Source of the DNA: Thalassospira marina
GTDB taxonomy: Bacteria; Pseudomonadota; Alphaproteobacteria; Rhodospirillales; Thalassospiraceae
Reading direction: 5' to 3'
Assembly: GCF_002844375.1 (NCBI RefSeq)
Contig: NZ_CP024199.1
Span: 2,830,001-2,894,000 of the forward strand
Length of the DNA: 64,000 bases
Shown here: positions 8,771 to 17,337 of the stretch, piece by piece
Numbering within the stretch: the stretch's first letter is position 1
Layout: every line of letters begins with the position of its first letter
Position numbers and translations under genes: made by a program
Notes under the pieces: generated by a model
Seen by the model: the letters and a program-made list of their open reading frames with translations, nothing else
Told to the model about the DNA's origin: nothing
The model's database searches: none

Positions 8771-8886
8771 ATGCAACAGAATGTTGCTTTTAGCTGCGCA
8801 TTGACCGAAAAGAACGCTGTGATGCGTTAGGCATTCGCGCGCGGCTAACCTGTGGTTTGCCTGCTGCGTTGCCGAACCACCAAAAG
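8735..8886 (-). ncRNA. Candidate minus-strand transcript in front of trcR
   Basis: On the minus strand a hairpin (CAGACGGG ... CCCGTCTG, perfect 8-bp arms) is followed by TTTTTT at 8740-8735, yet no minus-strand gene lies upstream of it. A TATAAT on the minus strand near 8891-8896 could start a transcript of about 150 nt. A 76-codon frame (8705-8935) overlaps this stretch but reads straight through the terminator and resembles nothing known, so RNA is more likely. No family recognised. Confidence 0.33.
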
Positions 8887-8896
8887 AGATTATATT
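8869..8896 (+). promoter_or_regulatory. Probable promoter of trcR
   Basis: TTGCCG and TATATT with a 16-bp spacer, about 78 bp upstream of the trcR start. The -10 region overlaps a TATAAT on the opposite strand. Confidence 0.5.
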
Positions 8897-8973
8897 CTGG
8901 GGCAGATCTTGCCGCGTTTTTGGGCTTTTACCCATCGCCGGTCTCCAGAAGTTAAATGATAACAGGAGGAATT

Positions 8974-9657
8974 ATGGCTCAGCCCCTCATGCCGAAAGCA
9001 ACTGCTGTATGGCTTATCGACAATACCGGCTTGTCATTCCGGCAGATTGCCGCCTTCACCGGTTTGCATGAACTTGAAATCCAGGCAATTGCCGATGGCG
9101 ATGTCAGCCAGGGAATCGTTGGTCGCGACCCGATCGCCAATGGCCAGCTGACCCAGGCCGAAATCACCCGTTGTGAAGCCGACCCGCGCCAGATGCTGAA
9201 ACTGGCCAAATCGGACCTGCCGCGCCCGCGTTCGCAGGCCAAAGGCGCCCGTTACACCCCGGTGTCCAAACGCCAGGATCGCCCGAATGCGATTGCATGG
9301 CTGCTGAAGCATCACCCGGAGCTGGCCGATGCGCAGGTTTGCAAACTGATCGGCACCACCAAGGACACGATCGGCAAGATCCGCGATCGCAGCCATTGGA
9401 ATTCGGCCAACCTGGTCCCGCGTAACCCGGTGACCATGGGCCTTTGCACCGAACTTGACCTTGAAAAACAGGTTGTGATCGCGCGCAGCAAAAACCCGGA
9501 AAAGATCGTTCGCGATGTAGAGCCCGATCCGCTGCCCGAAGAATTGCAGATCCGCCCGGAACCGGATTTTCCGGGTGCCGACAAGGATGGCGACGACGAT
9601 CGCAACAAGTCTTCGATCAATTACAAGGAAGCTGCCGAGAACCTGTTCCGCAGCTAA
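8974..9657 (+). CDS. trcR: DUF1013 family cell-cycle transcriptional regulator TrcR
   Basis: A 227-residue protein of the alphaproteobacterial DUF1013 family, named TrcR in Rhodobacter/Caulobacter-type genomes. Helix-turn-helix-like segments are visible near the N-terminus (VWLIDNTGLSFRQIAAFTGL) and centre (AIAWLLKHHPELADAQVCKL, then GTTKDTIGKIRDRSHW). The C-terminal tail is acidic. TrcR proteins associate with RNA polymerase and cell-cycle promoters in relatives; that is family knowledge, not seen here. AGGAGG is placed 4 nt before ATG 8974, so this start is preferred over the in-frame ATG at 8956. It has its own promoter and a strong terminator. Confidence 0.85.
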   Translation: MAQPLMPKATAVWLIDNTGLSFRQIAAFTGLHELEIQAIADGDVSQGIVGRDPIANGQLTQAEITRCEADPRQMLKLAKSDLPRPRSQAKGARYTPVSKRQDRPNAIAWLLKHHPELADAQVCKLIGTTKDTIGKIRDRSHWNSANLVPRNPVTMGLCTELDLEKQVVIARSKNPEKIVRDVEPDPLPEELQIRPEPDFPGADKDGDDDRNKSSINYKEAAENLFRS

Positions 9658-9673
9658 TCCCCGATCATCAGAC

Positions 9674-9702
9674 AAGGCCGCCTTTTGGCGGCCTTTCTTT
9701 TT
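9674..9702 (+). terminator. Intrinsic terminator of trcR
   Basis: AAGGCCGCC / GGCGGCCTT, a perfect 9-bp stem with a TTTT loop, followed by TCTTTTT. Confidence 0.92.
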
Positions 9703-9964
9703 GGCCGAAAGCCTTTTGCGACAGTTCCGGTTTGCCCGCCGCAGCGCCGCTAAAGCCCATTGCCCCGTTTACAGCAAAACGCGCGGGCTACGCGGCCTAA
9801 TGTGCCTTGCCAAGTGCAGGTAAAATTAAACAAAATGGGTTTTACCGCAGCAAAAGCTTTAAACGTTGGTTTCATATGAATGCAGCCGAACCGTCATATT
9901 ATTGAAACGCGCCTGCACTAGCATTCATTCGCACCTTCAAACAGGCCGATAGAAAAACAATTTT
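9703..9964. other. Intergenic stretch before the DeoR-family gene
   Basis: No gene seen. It contains a palindromic TTCATATGAA element near 9870, which could be an autoregulatory site for the DeoR protein. No confident promoter was found. Confidence 0.4.
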
Positions 9965-10774
9965 ATGCAAAAACGACCAACCGAACGTCAGGCAAGTATT
10001 GTTGAAACAGTCCGCGCCGACGGTTTTCGCACCATCGAAGACCTTGCCGATCGCTTTCAGGTTACCGCCCAAACCATCCGCCGCGATGTGAATGCGCTGT
10101 GCGAGGAAGGGTTGCTCCGCCGCCGTCATGGTGGTGTCGAGCCCGCGCTGGAACATGAAAATATCGCATATCGCGCGCGCAAGGTTTTGCATGTAAACGA
10201 AAAACGCAAAATCGCCGCCCTGGTCGCACGGCATATTCCCGATGGTGCCTCGCTGTTCTTTTCCATTGGCACAACGCCGGAACTGGTCGCAAGCGCGCTT
10301 TTGCAGCACCGTTCACTGCGAATTTTTACCAATAATCTGAATGTGGCCTATGTTGCCGCCACCAATGACAGCTTTGACGTAACCCTCATTGGCGGACGCC
10401 TGCGTAATCGCGATCGCGATGTTCTGGGGCCGGAGGTCGAGGCCTTTTTCAACAGCTATAAGGTTGATTACGGTATTTTCGGCGTCGGCGGCATCGACCC
10501 GGACGGCAGCCTGCTTGATTTTGACGAGCAGGAAGTCCGGGCCCGTTCGGCCATTCTTGCCAATTCACGGCAGAATTATCTGGTCGCCGATCACACCAAG
10601 TTTGGCCGTAACGCCGTTGTCCGGGGAGGCAATATTTCGCAGGTCACGGCCTTCTTTACCGACACCGCGCCGCCCGACGCCATTGCCGCGATGATCCGTA
10701 AAACCGGGGTCGAACTGCATGTGCCCGAACCCGGCGCAGAATTTCCGACCTTTTATGTGCCAGACGAACACTGA
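9965..10774 (+). CDS. DeoR/GlpR family transcriptional regulator
   Basis: A 269-residue regulator. The N-terminal DeoR helix-turn-helix (about 5-60) has the family pattern RTIEDLADRFQVTAQTIRRD and LLRRRHGG. The C-terminal DeoRC sensor domain includes SIGTTPELVA, TNNLNVAYVA and GGIDPDGSLLDFDEQEVRA. Such proteins bind sugar or glycerol phosphates and usually repress a neighbouring catabolic operon. It resembles the GlpR branch, but no glp or sugar operon is adjacent: the gene converges on a LysR gene and ends without company. Its target therefore lies outside the window or is elsewhere in the genome. Confidence 0.88.
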   Translation: MQKRPTERQASIVETVRADGFRTIEDLADRFQVTAQTIRRDVNALCEEGLLRRRHGGVEPALEHENIAYRARKVLHVNEKRKIAALVARHIPDGASLFFSIGTTPELVASALLQHRSLRIFTNNLNVAYVAATNDSFDVTLIGGRLRNRDRDVLGPEVEAFFNSYKVDYGIFGVGGIDPDGSLLDFDEQEVRARSAILANSRQNYLVADHTKFGRNAVVRGGNISQVTAFFTDTAPPDAIAAMIRKTGVELHVPEPGAEFPTFYVPDEH

Positions 10775-10867
10775 TCACCGGATTACTTTACGATATGTGC
10801 GATAGCCGCGCGCAGACAAACCGTTAGTCAGCCATTAAAGCCCGATCAGATGGGCATAATGCGCGCG

Positions 10868-11800
10868 CTATGACGCAGGCAAGGCAACATCCGCCTTTTG
10901 CCCGGCGGCAATGATACCATCACGCACCACACGCAGCCCCTGTGTTAGGGTTTTGTCGCGGCGCATGACAATGGCCAGATCCCGCCCCATGGCGGGGTCC
11001 AGTGCGCGGGCCTGCACCGGCAGGTGCGAACGCCCGGCAACAATCGCCATGGATGGCAAAATAGATGCCCCCAGCCCGGCACCAACCAGTTCCTTGATCG
11101 CCTCGACACTGCCCAGTTCCATAACCGGGCGCACAGACCGCCCTGTTTTGCGCAGCCAGTCATCGGCAAGGGTACGGGTGTTTGATCCCTGTTCAAATAA
11201 AACCAGCGGCAGTTCCGCCATTTCGCTGGGTGATATGGGGCCGTCAGATATATCGCCCCCCGATGCCGTTTCAGGGTTGGCAGCAAAAATCGCCACGAAC
11301 GGGTCTTTCATCACGGGCGTAATTTCCAATGCCCGGCTGGCAAAGGGCAGTGTGACAAAACCGATATCAAGGTCATTGGTTTCAACCAAGCGCGCCATAT
11401 CGGCGGTATTGCCGGTTTTAACCGATATTTCCAGGTCGGGGTATTTCTGCCGGATACCTGCCAGTACGGCTGGCAGAAAATAAATGCATGCTGTCGCCCC
11501 ACAGCCAATACGCACCTGCCCCTGAACGCCACTGCCAAAGGGGGCCACAGCATCCAGCGCCCCACGAATGGCCTGGTCTATCGGCCCGATTTGCGCGCGC
11601 AAGGCATTGCCCGCCGCCGTTGGCATGGCGCGTTTGCCAATCCGTTCGATCAGCTTTACGCCCAGCCGCTGTTCCAGCAATTTTACCTGCTGGCTTATGG
11701 CAGGCTGGCTTAAATTACAGCGTTCGGCCGCAGCCGAAAAACTGCCCAAATCCACCACATCGGCAAAGGCCTGCAACTGATCAAGGTTGAAGCCCCGCAT
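10868..11800 (-). CDS. LysR family transcriptional regulator
   Basis: A 310-residue LTTR. The winged helix-turn-helix (LDQLQAFADVVDLGSFSAAA, then SQPAISQQVKLLE) occupies residues 6-60. The substrate-binding domain follows (about 90-300), including GQVRIGCGATACIYFLPAVL. The divergent acetyltransferase/MFS operon starts 113 bp away and a TTAT-N7-ATAA element sits between them. By LTTR precedent it probably controls that operon and itself. The inducer is unknown. The sequence resembles the CysB/CbbR-like class of full-length LTTRs without closer assignment. Confidence 0.9.
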   Translation of the reverse strand: MRGFNLDQLQAFADVVDLGSFSAAAERCNLSQPAISQQVKLLEQRLGVKLIERIGKRAMPTAAGNALRAQIGPIDQAIRGALDAVAPFGSGVQGQVRIGCGATACIYFLPAVLAGIRQKYPDLEISVKTGNTADMARLVETNDLDIGFVTLPFASRALEITPVMKDPFVAIFAANPETASGGDISDGPISPSEMAELPLVLFEQGSNTRTLADDWLRKTGRSVRPVMELGSVEAIKELVGAGLGASILPSMAIVAGRSHLPVQARALDPAMGRDLAIVMRRDKTLTQGLRVVRDGIIAAGQKADVALPAS

Positions 11801-11812
11801 TATAACTATTCC

Positions 11813-11827
11813 TTATCATTTGCATAA
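11813..11827. promoter_or_regulatory. Putative LysR-type operator
   Basis: TTAT-CATTTGC-ATAA is an interrupted dyad of the size expected for LTTR recognition sites. It lies 13 bp upstream of the LysR start in the divergent promoter region. A second perfect dyad, CTTATGATAAG, is at 11843-11853 and could be the activation site. Confidence 0.45.
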
Positions 11828-11913
11828 AAATTCAAACAAATACTTATGATAAGAACCAATCTATATTTTGCCAATCGAATTAACGCCACCTGGCCCAAAC
11901 CAAAGACAAGCCC

Positions 11914-12570
11914 ATGCCCGATATGCTCGCAACAAATGCCCCCCTTAACAGTACCGACATGTCACCAACGCCCATTAACGATGCTACCGCCACACAGAAT
12001 GATGCAATCATCATCCGCGACGCTGATGCGTCTGATATCCCGGCCATTCATCGCATTTACCGACAGGCGGTCGAAGAAGGCACAGCCTCGTTCGAGGAAA
12101 TAGCCCCGGACGCGAGCGAGCTTGCCCGCCGTCAACAGGCCCTGCTGGAAAAGGGTTTTCCCTATATCGCCGCGATTGACGCCAAAAGCGGGCAGCTTTG
12201 CGGCTATGCCTATGCCGGGCCCTACCGCCCGCGTTCGGCCTATCGGCACACGGTTGAAGATTCGATCTATGTCGCACCGGACCATCACGGCAAAGGCATT
12301 GGCAGCCTTTTGATGCATCACCTGATTTTACGCTGCGAGGCTGGCCCATGGCGGCAAATGGTCGCCGCCGTGGGCGATAGCGAGAATAAGGGTTCCATCG
12401 CACTGCATCGGAAACATGGCTTTGTCATTACCGGCACATTTCACAATGTGGGCTATAAATTTGGCCGCTGGCTTGATTCGGTCTTGATGCAGCGCCCCCT
12501 GCAGGGCAGCAGCCCCCTTATTCCCGCCCCGCAGGCCGATTTGCCCCTGCCCACCGCCGATCACAAATGA
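11914..12570 (+). CDS. GNAT N-acetyltransferase, phosphinothricin/methionine sulfone acetyltransferase type
   Basis: A 218-residue acetyltransferase. After a 32-residue low-complexity N-terminus, the GNAT domain (about 33-195) shows the PAT-family pattern: RDADASDIPAIHRIYRQAV, GYAYAGPYRPRSAYRHTVE, the acetyl-CoA loop DHHGKGIGSLLMH, and the late signature LHRKHGFVITGTFHNVGYKF with LDSVLMQR. Such enzymes acetylate phosphinothricin, methionine sulfone or related amines. Whether this one confers resistance is not known. The next gene overlaps it by 4 bp (ATGA), so the acetyltransferase and the MFS transporter are translationally coupled, a likely modify-and-export pair. Confidence 0.85.
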   Translation: MPDMLATNAPLNSTDMSPTPINDATATQNDAIIIRDADASDIPAIHRIYRQAVEEGTASFEEIAPDASELARRQQALLEKGFPYIAAIDAKSGQLCGYAYAGPYRPRSAYRHTVEDSIYVAPDHHGKGIGSLLMHHLILRCEAGPWRQMVAAVGDSENKGSIALHRKHGFVITGTFHNVGYKFGRWLDSVLMQRPLQGSSPLIPAPQADLPLPTADHK

Positions 12571-13835
12571 TCCGCACCGGGCTGGTTATTCGCCTGGGCA
12601 TCGGGCAATTGATAGGCTGGGGAACAAGCTATTATCTGATTGGTAATTTTGGCCCCCAGCTTGCCCAACTGCATGGCTGGAACGATGCCATCATTTATGG
12701 CGGTTTTTCCTTTGCCCTTCTGGTGATGGGGGCCGTATCGCCCCTGTGCGGGCGGCTGATTGATGCACAGGGCGGCCGCCCGGTAATGGCGGCGGGGTCG
12801 CTTTTTCATGTTGCCGGCTGTGTCACACTGGCCATGACAAGCTCGCTTTTGGGTTATTTCACTGCCTGGTTACTGCTGGGTATTGCCATGCGTTTTACCC
12901 TTTATGATGCGGCCTTTGCCGCCTTAGCCCGCCTTGGTGGGGCCAATGCCCGGCGGGCAATGGGGCAAATCACATTGTTTGGCGGGCTGGCATCGACCAT
13001 CTTCTGGCCGCTGGGCCATTATCTGGAAGCGCAATTTGGGCTTTCAGGTGCCCTGCTCTGTTATGCCGGTTTTGCCCTGCTGTCCCTGCCCCTTAACCTG
13101 TCCATACCAGCAAAAAAGACCTCATCCGCCGCAAACAACACCAATCCGGGGCACGCCAGCCCGCAGCCCCCAACCCTCACACAAGCAGCGGCACAGGCAC
13201 AGCCACCGGCACCGGCACCTGCCCTAACCCCAAACGCAGCCCGCCGCGATCTTTCGCCACATCAGAAAATGCTCTGCGGGGTTCTATATGCCTGCATCAT
13301 GTCGCTGATCAATATTATCAATGCGGCCATGTCCGCGCATATGATCCCGCTTTTGGCCGGTTTGGGGCTAATGATGGCACAGGCCATCACTATCGCCAGT
13401 TTGCGCGGCTTCGGGCAATTGGCTTCCCGGCTGGGTGAAATCCTGTTCGGGCGACATTTTAATCCGGTCACGGTCACAATTTTCGCATCTGCCCTGATGC
13501 TGCTGTCTTTTGCCATTGGCTTTGGCGCCGGGTTTTCAACGCTGGCGGCCATTATATTCTGCGTCAGTTTTGGGGCCGCAAACGGCATCCTGACAATCAC
13601 GCGTGGCACCGTGCCATTGCTGATTTTTGATCCCGCCCATTATGGTCAGCAGGTGGGAAGGCTGTTGCTGCCGGGCTTTGTTCTTTCTGCCCTGGCACCG
13701 TCGCTGTTTGCCGTATCGATTGATGGGCCTGGCGCGCAGGCAACACTTGGCATTTTATGCCTGCTGGCCCTGGCAACCCTGGCCGGGGCCATATGGCTTT
13801 ATCGCTGTCTGTATAAAAAACCGTCCGCCACCTGA
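12567..13835 (+). CDS. MFS transporter coupled to the acetyltransferase
   Basis: A 422-residue protein with 12 predicted hydrophobic segments in two halves. The first half includes GWGTSYYLIGNFGPQL and the loop GRLIDAQGGRPVM, which resembles the MFS motif A loop. A cytoplasmic linker of about 50 residues rich in Pro, Ala and Gln (about 185-235) separates the halves; it is unusually long and low in complexity. The start overlaps the stop of the acetyltransferase. The partner enzyme suggests export of an acetylated or toxic amine, but the substrate is not identifiable. Confidence 0.8.
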   Translation: MIRTGLVIRLGIGQLIGWGTSYYLIGNFGPQLAQLHGWNDAIIYGGFSFALLVMGAVSPLCGRLIDAQGGRPVMAAGSLFHVAGCVTLAMTSSLLGYFTAWLLLGIAMRFTLYDAAFAALARLGGANARRAMGQITLFGGLASTIFWPLGHYLEAQFGLSGALLCYAGFALLSLPLNLSIPAKKTSSAANNTNPGHASPQPPTLTQAAAQAQPPAPAPALTPNAARRDLSPHQKMLCGVLYACIMSLINIINAAMSAHMIPLLAGLGLMMAQAITIASLRGFGQLASRLGEILFGRHFNPVTVTIFASALMLLSFAIGFGAGFSTLAAIIFCVSFGAANGILTITRGTVPLLIFDPAHYGQQVGRLLLPGFVLSALAPSLFAVSIDGPGAQATLGILCLLALATLAGAIWLYRCLYKKPSAT

Positions 13836-13984
13836 CGGGGTTGCGGACGGTCAAGGATATTCGGGCCCGACGAGGTAGGTGCATCGGCGGGACAGGCCCG
13901 AACGGGGTGTTACAAAAACGGACGTTACATCGCCAATGCCACTGCATCACGGCCCCAAACGGGGCCGCACAGCAGGCAGCGCGA

Positions 13985-15895
13985 TCAGCTACCCGCCCCT
14001 TCGCGGGCATAGCCGATATCGCGAAGTGCGGTGGTGATTTCGGGCAGAATTGCCGGGTCATCAATGGTTGCCGGGGTTTTATAGCTTTCACCATCGGCAA
14101 TGGAACGCATGGTTCGCCGCAGAATTTTGCCAGATCGGGTTTTGGGCAAACGGTCAACCACTGTTGCCTGCTTGAAGGCGGCAACCGGGCCGATCTGGTC
14201 GCGCACCATGGCAATGACTTCGGCAACGATTTCCTCGTCAGCACGGTTAACCCCGGCCTTCAGAACCAGAAAGCCCAGCGGAACCTGGCCTTTCAAATCG
14301 TCATGTACGCCAATCACCGCGCATTCGGCAACATCCTGATGGCCCGAAAGAACCTCTTCCATCGCCCCGGTCGACAGACGATGCCCGGCAACATTGATGA
14401 TGTCATCGGTCCGCGACATCACATAAATATAGCCATCCTCGTCGATAAAGCCCGCATCACCCGTGGCGTAATATCCTGGATATTCGCTCAGATACGACGA
14501 AACAAACCGTTCGTCATTTTGCCACAGCGTCGGCAGGGTTCCCGGCGGCAGCGGCAGCTTTGCCACCAGCGCGCCGATTTTTCCGCGCGGTACTTCATGT
14601 CCACCCTCGTCAACCACCTGCACATCCCAGCCACAAACAGCAACGGTGGGGGAGCCATATTTGATTGGCAGCAATTCAATCCCACGCGGGTTGGCACAAA
14701 TCGACCAGCCGGTTTCGGTTTGCCACCAATGGTCAATCACGGGCACCTGCAAATGCCGTTCTGCCCATTGCAGGGTATCGGGGTCCGACCGTTCACCTGC
14801 CAGATACAGGGCATCAAAGCAGGAAAGATCGTAATTTTTCATCAGCTCGGCATTCGGGTCATCCCGCTTGATCGCGCGAAATGCCGTGGGCGCAGTAAAC
14901 AGGGCCTTTACCCCATGCTGGGAAATAACCCGCCAAAAAGCCCCCGCATCGGGTGTGCCCACCGGTTTGCCTTCATACATAACCGTCGTGCACCCTGCCA
15001 GAAGCGGGCCATAAACAATATAGGAATGCCCAACAACCCAGCCCACATCCGATGCGGCCCAAAAAACATCGCCAGCGGAAACGCCATAAATGTTTTTCAT
15101 TGACCAGTGCAGGGCCACCATATGTCCGCCATTATCGCGCACCACGCCCTTGGGCTGGCCGGTTGTTCCTGATGTATAAAGCACATAAAGCGGGTCGGTC
15201 GCACAAACCGACACACAATCAGCCGGTTCTGCATTTGCGCATTCATCGGCCCAGTCAAAATCGCGGCCTTCTGTCATTTCGGCAATGGCCTGGCTGCGCT
15301 GCCAGACAAAAACCGTTTCCGGCTTGTGCGTGGCCTGGTCAATTGCACGGTCCAGCAACGGCTTATAGGCAATCACACGGCTGCCTTCGATGCCGCAACT
15401 TGCCGACAGGATCATTTTGGGTTTGGCATCATTAATACGCGTTGCCAATTCGTGGGCGGCAAAGCCGCCAAACACCACCGAATGGATTGCGCCAATGCGC
15501 GCACAGGCCAGCATCGCCATTGCCGCCTGCGGAATCATGGGCATGTAAATGATGACAAGGTCACCTTTAACCACACCGCGGGCGCGCATCGCACCAGCCA
15601 GCTTTGCCACCTCGTCACGCAATTCGTTATAGGTGTAATGGGCAACCGTATCTGTTACCGGGCTATCATAAATCAGGGCATTCTGGTCGCCACGGCCATT
15701 TTCAATATGGCGGTCCAGCGCGTTATAGCAGGTATTGACCATACCACCCGTAAACCAGCGCGGCGCCGGCTTGGCATCGACATCAATAACCTGATCCCAT
15801 TTTTTATCCCAGGACAGGGCATCGGCGGCATCCGCCCAGAATGCCTCACGATCGGCAATGGAATGGGCGTAAATATCCTGGTAGCTACCCGGCAT
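13985..15895 (-). CDS. prpE: Propionyl-CoA synthetase (AMP-forming)
   Basis: A 636-residue acyl-CoA synthetase that activates propionate (and less well acetate) with ATP and CoA through an acyl-AMP intermediate, feeding the methylcitrate or methylmalonyl pathway. The AMP-binding motif YTSGTTGQPKGV lies at 240-251. WWQTETGW and GDAGFIDEDGY are the mid motifs, and the catalytic-lysine motif KTRSGKILRR is near 590. Length and the N-terminal ACAS domain (YQDIYAHSIADREAFW) fit PrpE better than Acs. A GGAGG site precedes ATG 15895 by 8 nt. It is a lone gene with no prpBCD partners nearby. An acetyl-CoA synthetase is the alternative assignment. Confidence 0.9.
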   Translation of the reverse strand: MPGSYQDIYAHSIADREAFWADAADALSWDKKWDQVIDVDAKPAPRWFTGGMVNTCYNALDRHIENGRGDQNALIYDSPVTDTVAHYTYNELRDEVAKLAGAMRARGVVKGDLVIIYMPMIPQAAMAMLACARIGAIHSVVFGGFAAHELATRINDAKPKMILSASCGIEGSRVIAYKPLLDRAIDQATHKPETVFVWQRSQAIAEMTEGRDFDWADECANAEPADCVSVCATDPLYVLYTSGTTGQPKGVVRDNGGHMVALHWSMKNIYGVSAGDVFWAASDVGWVVGHSYIVYGPLLAGCTTVMYEGKPVGTPDAGAFWRVISQHGVKALFTAPTAFRAIKRDDPNAELMKNYDLSCFDALYLAGERSDPDTLQWAERHLQVPVIDHWWQTETGWSICANPRGIELLPIKYGSPTVAVCGWDVQVVDEGGHEVPRGKIGALVAKLPLPPGTLPTLWQNDERFVSSYLSEYPGYYATGDAGFIDEDGYIYVMSRTDDIINVAGHRLSTGAMEEVLSGHQDVAECAVIGVHDDLKGQVPLGFLVLKAGVNRADEEIVAEVIAMVRDQIGPVAAFKQATVVDRLPKTRSGKILRRTMRSIADGESYKTPATIDDPAILPEITTALRDIGYAREGAGS

Positions 15896-16411
15896 TGGCG
15901 TTTTTCCTCCCGCTTTGCGGTCATTCTGACCATTTTTGGTGACCGGCTTTTCACCGCCCCATGGGTTGGATAGGGCTGGGTTCGATACCGGTTTCGCGAT
16001 GGCCCGTTAATTCCGCATCATAATACCGATTTATTGGCAGCACTTCCCTTAGACATTGGTCGATCCTTCATGATCGATGGCTGATAAACCGCAAAGCCAA
16101 CAGGAAAGGGAAGAAAGACGGGAATTTGGACCATGTGCCAGCAACGATACCGGCAACACGCATAAAGTGTAGCGCGCCCTGCGCCATTCTACACGTAAAA
16201 ATCCCAAAGGCGGGTTTTCACAAGGGGGCAAATTGCTGCGTCTTCCCGATATCGGGCGCAAAAAAATCAAAAGACCGGACATGATTGCCGCCTCACGGCG
16301 TGGGCACAAACCGGAGGCGGCGAAACTAAAGGGTCGTTTTTCACGACGGCAAAAGGGTATGGGGCTGGTTCAAACCCGGATCCGTTTTGCTGGGAATTGC
16401 GTCATCCTTTT
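15896..16411. other. 516-bp gap between prpE and the small DUF465 gene
   Basis: No supportable gene. There is a perfect 6-bp dyad TCGATC-N6-GATCGA at 16060-16077, which could be a regulator site for prpE. The short frames here have no family resemblance and no good ribosome site. Confidence 0.4.
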
Positions 16412-16576
16412 TCAGTGAGTAATTCGACTGATTTCGTCTTTAATTTCGAGTTTGCGCCGCTTGAGTGATGTAATGCGCGTTAAATCAGGGGACGGTCGAC
16501 ATTGCTCCGAATGGAGCTCCTGCTCGAGCGTGGCATGTTTGGCAGTAAGAGCTTCGATATGGGATTGAACGCTCAT
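16412..16576 (-). CDS. DUF465/YdcH family small protein
   Basis: A 54-residue coiled-coil protein matching DUF465: SVQSHIEALTAKHATLEQEL, then the conserved basic segment ITSLKRRKLEIKDEIS near the C-terminus. The family is widespread in proteobacteria and its role is unknown. ATG 16576 has GGAG 7 nt upstream, so it is preferred over the 12-codon longer form. A second, more divergent member is at 23578. Here it is an isolated gene bordered by long non-coding stretches. Confidence 0.82.
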   Translation of the reverse strand: MSVQSHIEALTAKHATLEQELHSEQCRPSPDLTRITSLKRRKLEIKDEISRITH

Positions 16577-17337
16577 TCGCCTACTCCTCATTCCTGATAT
16601 TGCCCACAACAAAATGGTAGTAATTCTGTAACGTGATTTCCAGTCTTTCCGCGCATGTTTCGTTCAAATTTGTCATCCGGGGGCTAACAACATGTCGCAA
16701 AATCGGCAATAATCGGCTGAATTTCAGGGGCTTCGACGGTTTCATCCCAAACAGGATTTTTTGAAAGCGTCTAAATTTTGATCAGTGCAAACCCACCGAC
16801 CATTTTTCAGCCAGCACCACCAAACAGCGCCCTCCATGCCCACAAAAAACACCGTCAAATCAATGCGCTTTCAGGTTTGATTTTTTACTGCCTAGCGGAC
16901 TTTCAAAAGGTCAGTAATCTGGTTCACAGTCCCCTTCAGGGCGGAAATTACCCCCTCAACAGACCATCCAAAACACCCGATATGGCGGAGTCGCAGCAAA
17001 ACATATATCCGCACGCCGCAAAAACAGGGGGCAAGGTGCCATATCGCCCCACAACAGACGTTCAATCGCGCGTGTTAATCACGCCATGATCATCCATGCC
17101 GCGCAGCAGGACTTACGACCATATCGCGAAGAACGAAAGCCAATAGCCTTACTTCTACCTGCGTTAAAACCAGCTTTCCAAGGGGGTTCCGCGTACCTTC
17201 ATAAGGCTTGCGCGACGCCACTGCCCTTTCACACGTCCGCATCCAAAACCTGGCGCGCCGAACTGTAAAAACCACCCTGGAAAAATAACTGAAAATTTTA
17301 CTAGACGACTGGTCTAATCACGATTATAAGCAGCGTC
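16577..17337. other. 761-bp gene-free stretch before the NemR-like gene
   Basis: I see no gene I can defend. Two overlapping short frames near 17086-17275 lack ribosome sites and family similarity. The right end (17302-17318) holds the operator and -10 region of the TetR gene. The remainder may be decayed sequence or untranslated DNA. Confidence 0.4.
17302..17318 (+). promoter_or_regulatory. NemR-like box 1, in the promoter of the tetR gene
   Basis: TAGAC-GACTG-GTCTA is a 15-bp dyad with perfect 5-bp arms. Its right arm overlaps a TCTAAT -10 element, 20 bp before the start codon. Near-identical copies occur at 18018 and 19922. This is a classic position for autorepression. Confidence 0.75.

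Noticed and set aside
8705..8935. 76-codon minus-strand frame with a GGAG site upstream of its ATG
   Set aside because: It reads straight through an intrinsic terminator, has no family similarity and overlaps a probable trcR promoter.
13841..15103. 420-codon plus-strand frame opposite prpE
   Set aside because: It is antisense to a clearly functional gene and its composition mirrors the codon bias of prpE.
17086..17275. Two overlapping 60-codon frames before the NemR-like gene
   Set aside because: They lie on opposite strands in the same stretch, lack ribosome sites and resemble nothing known.
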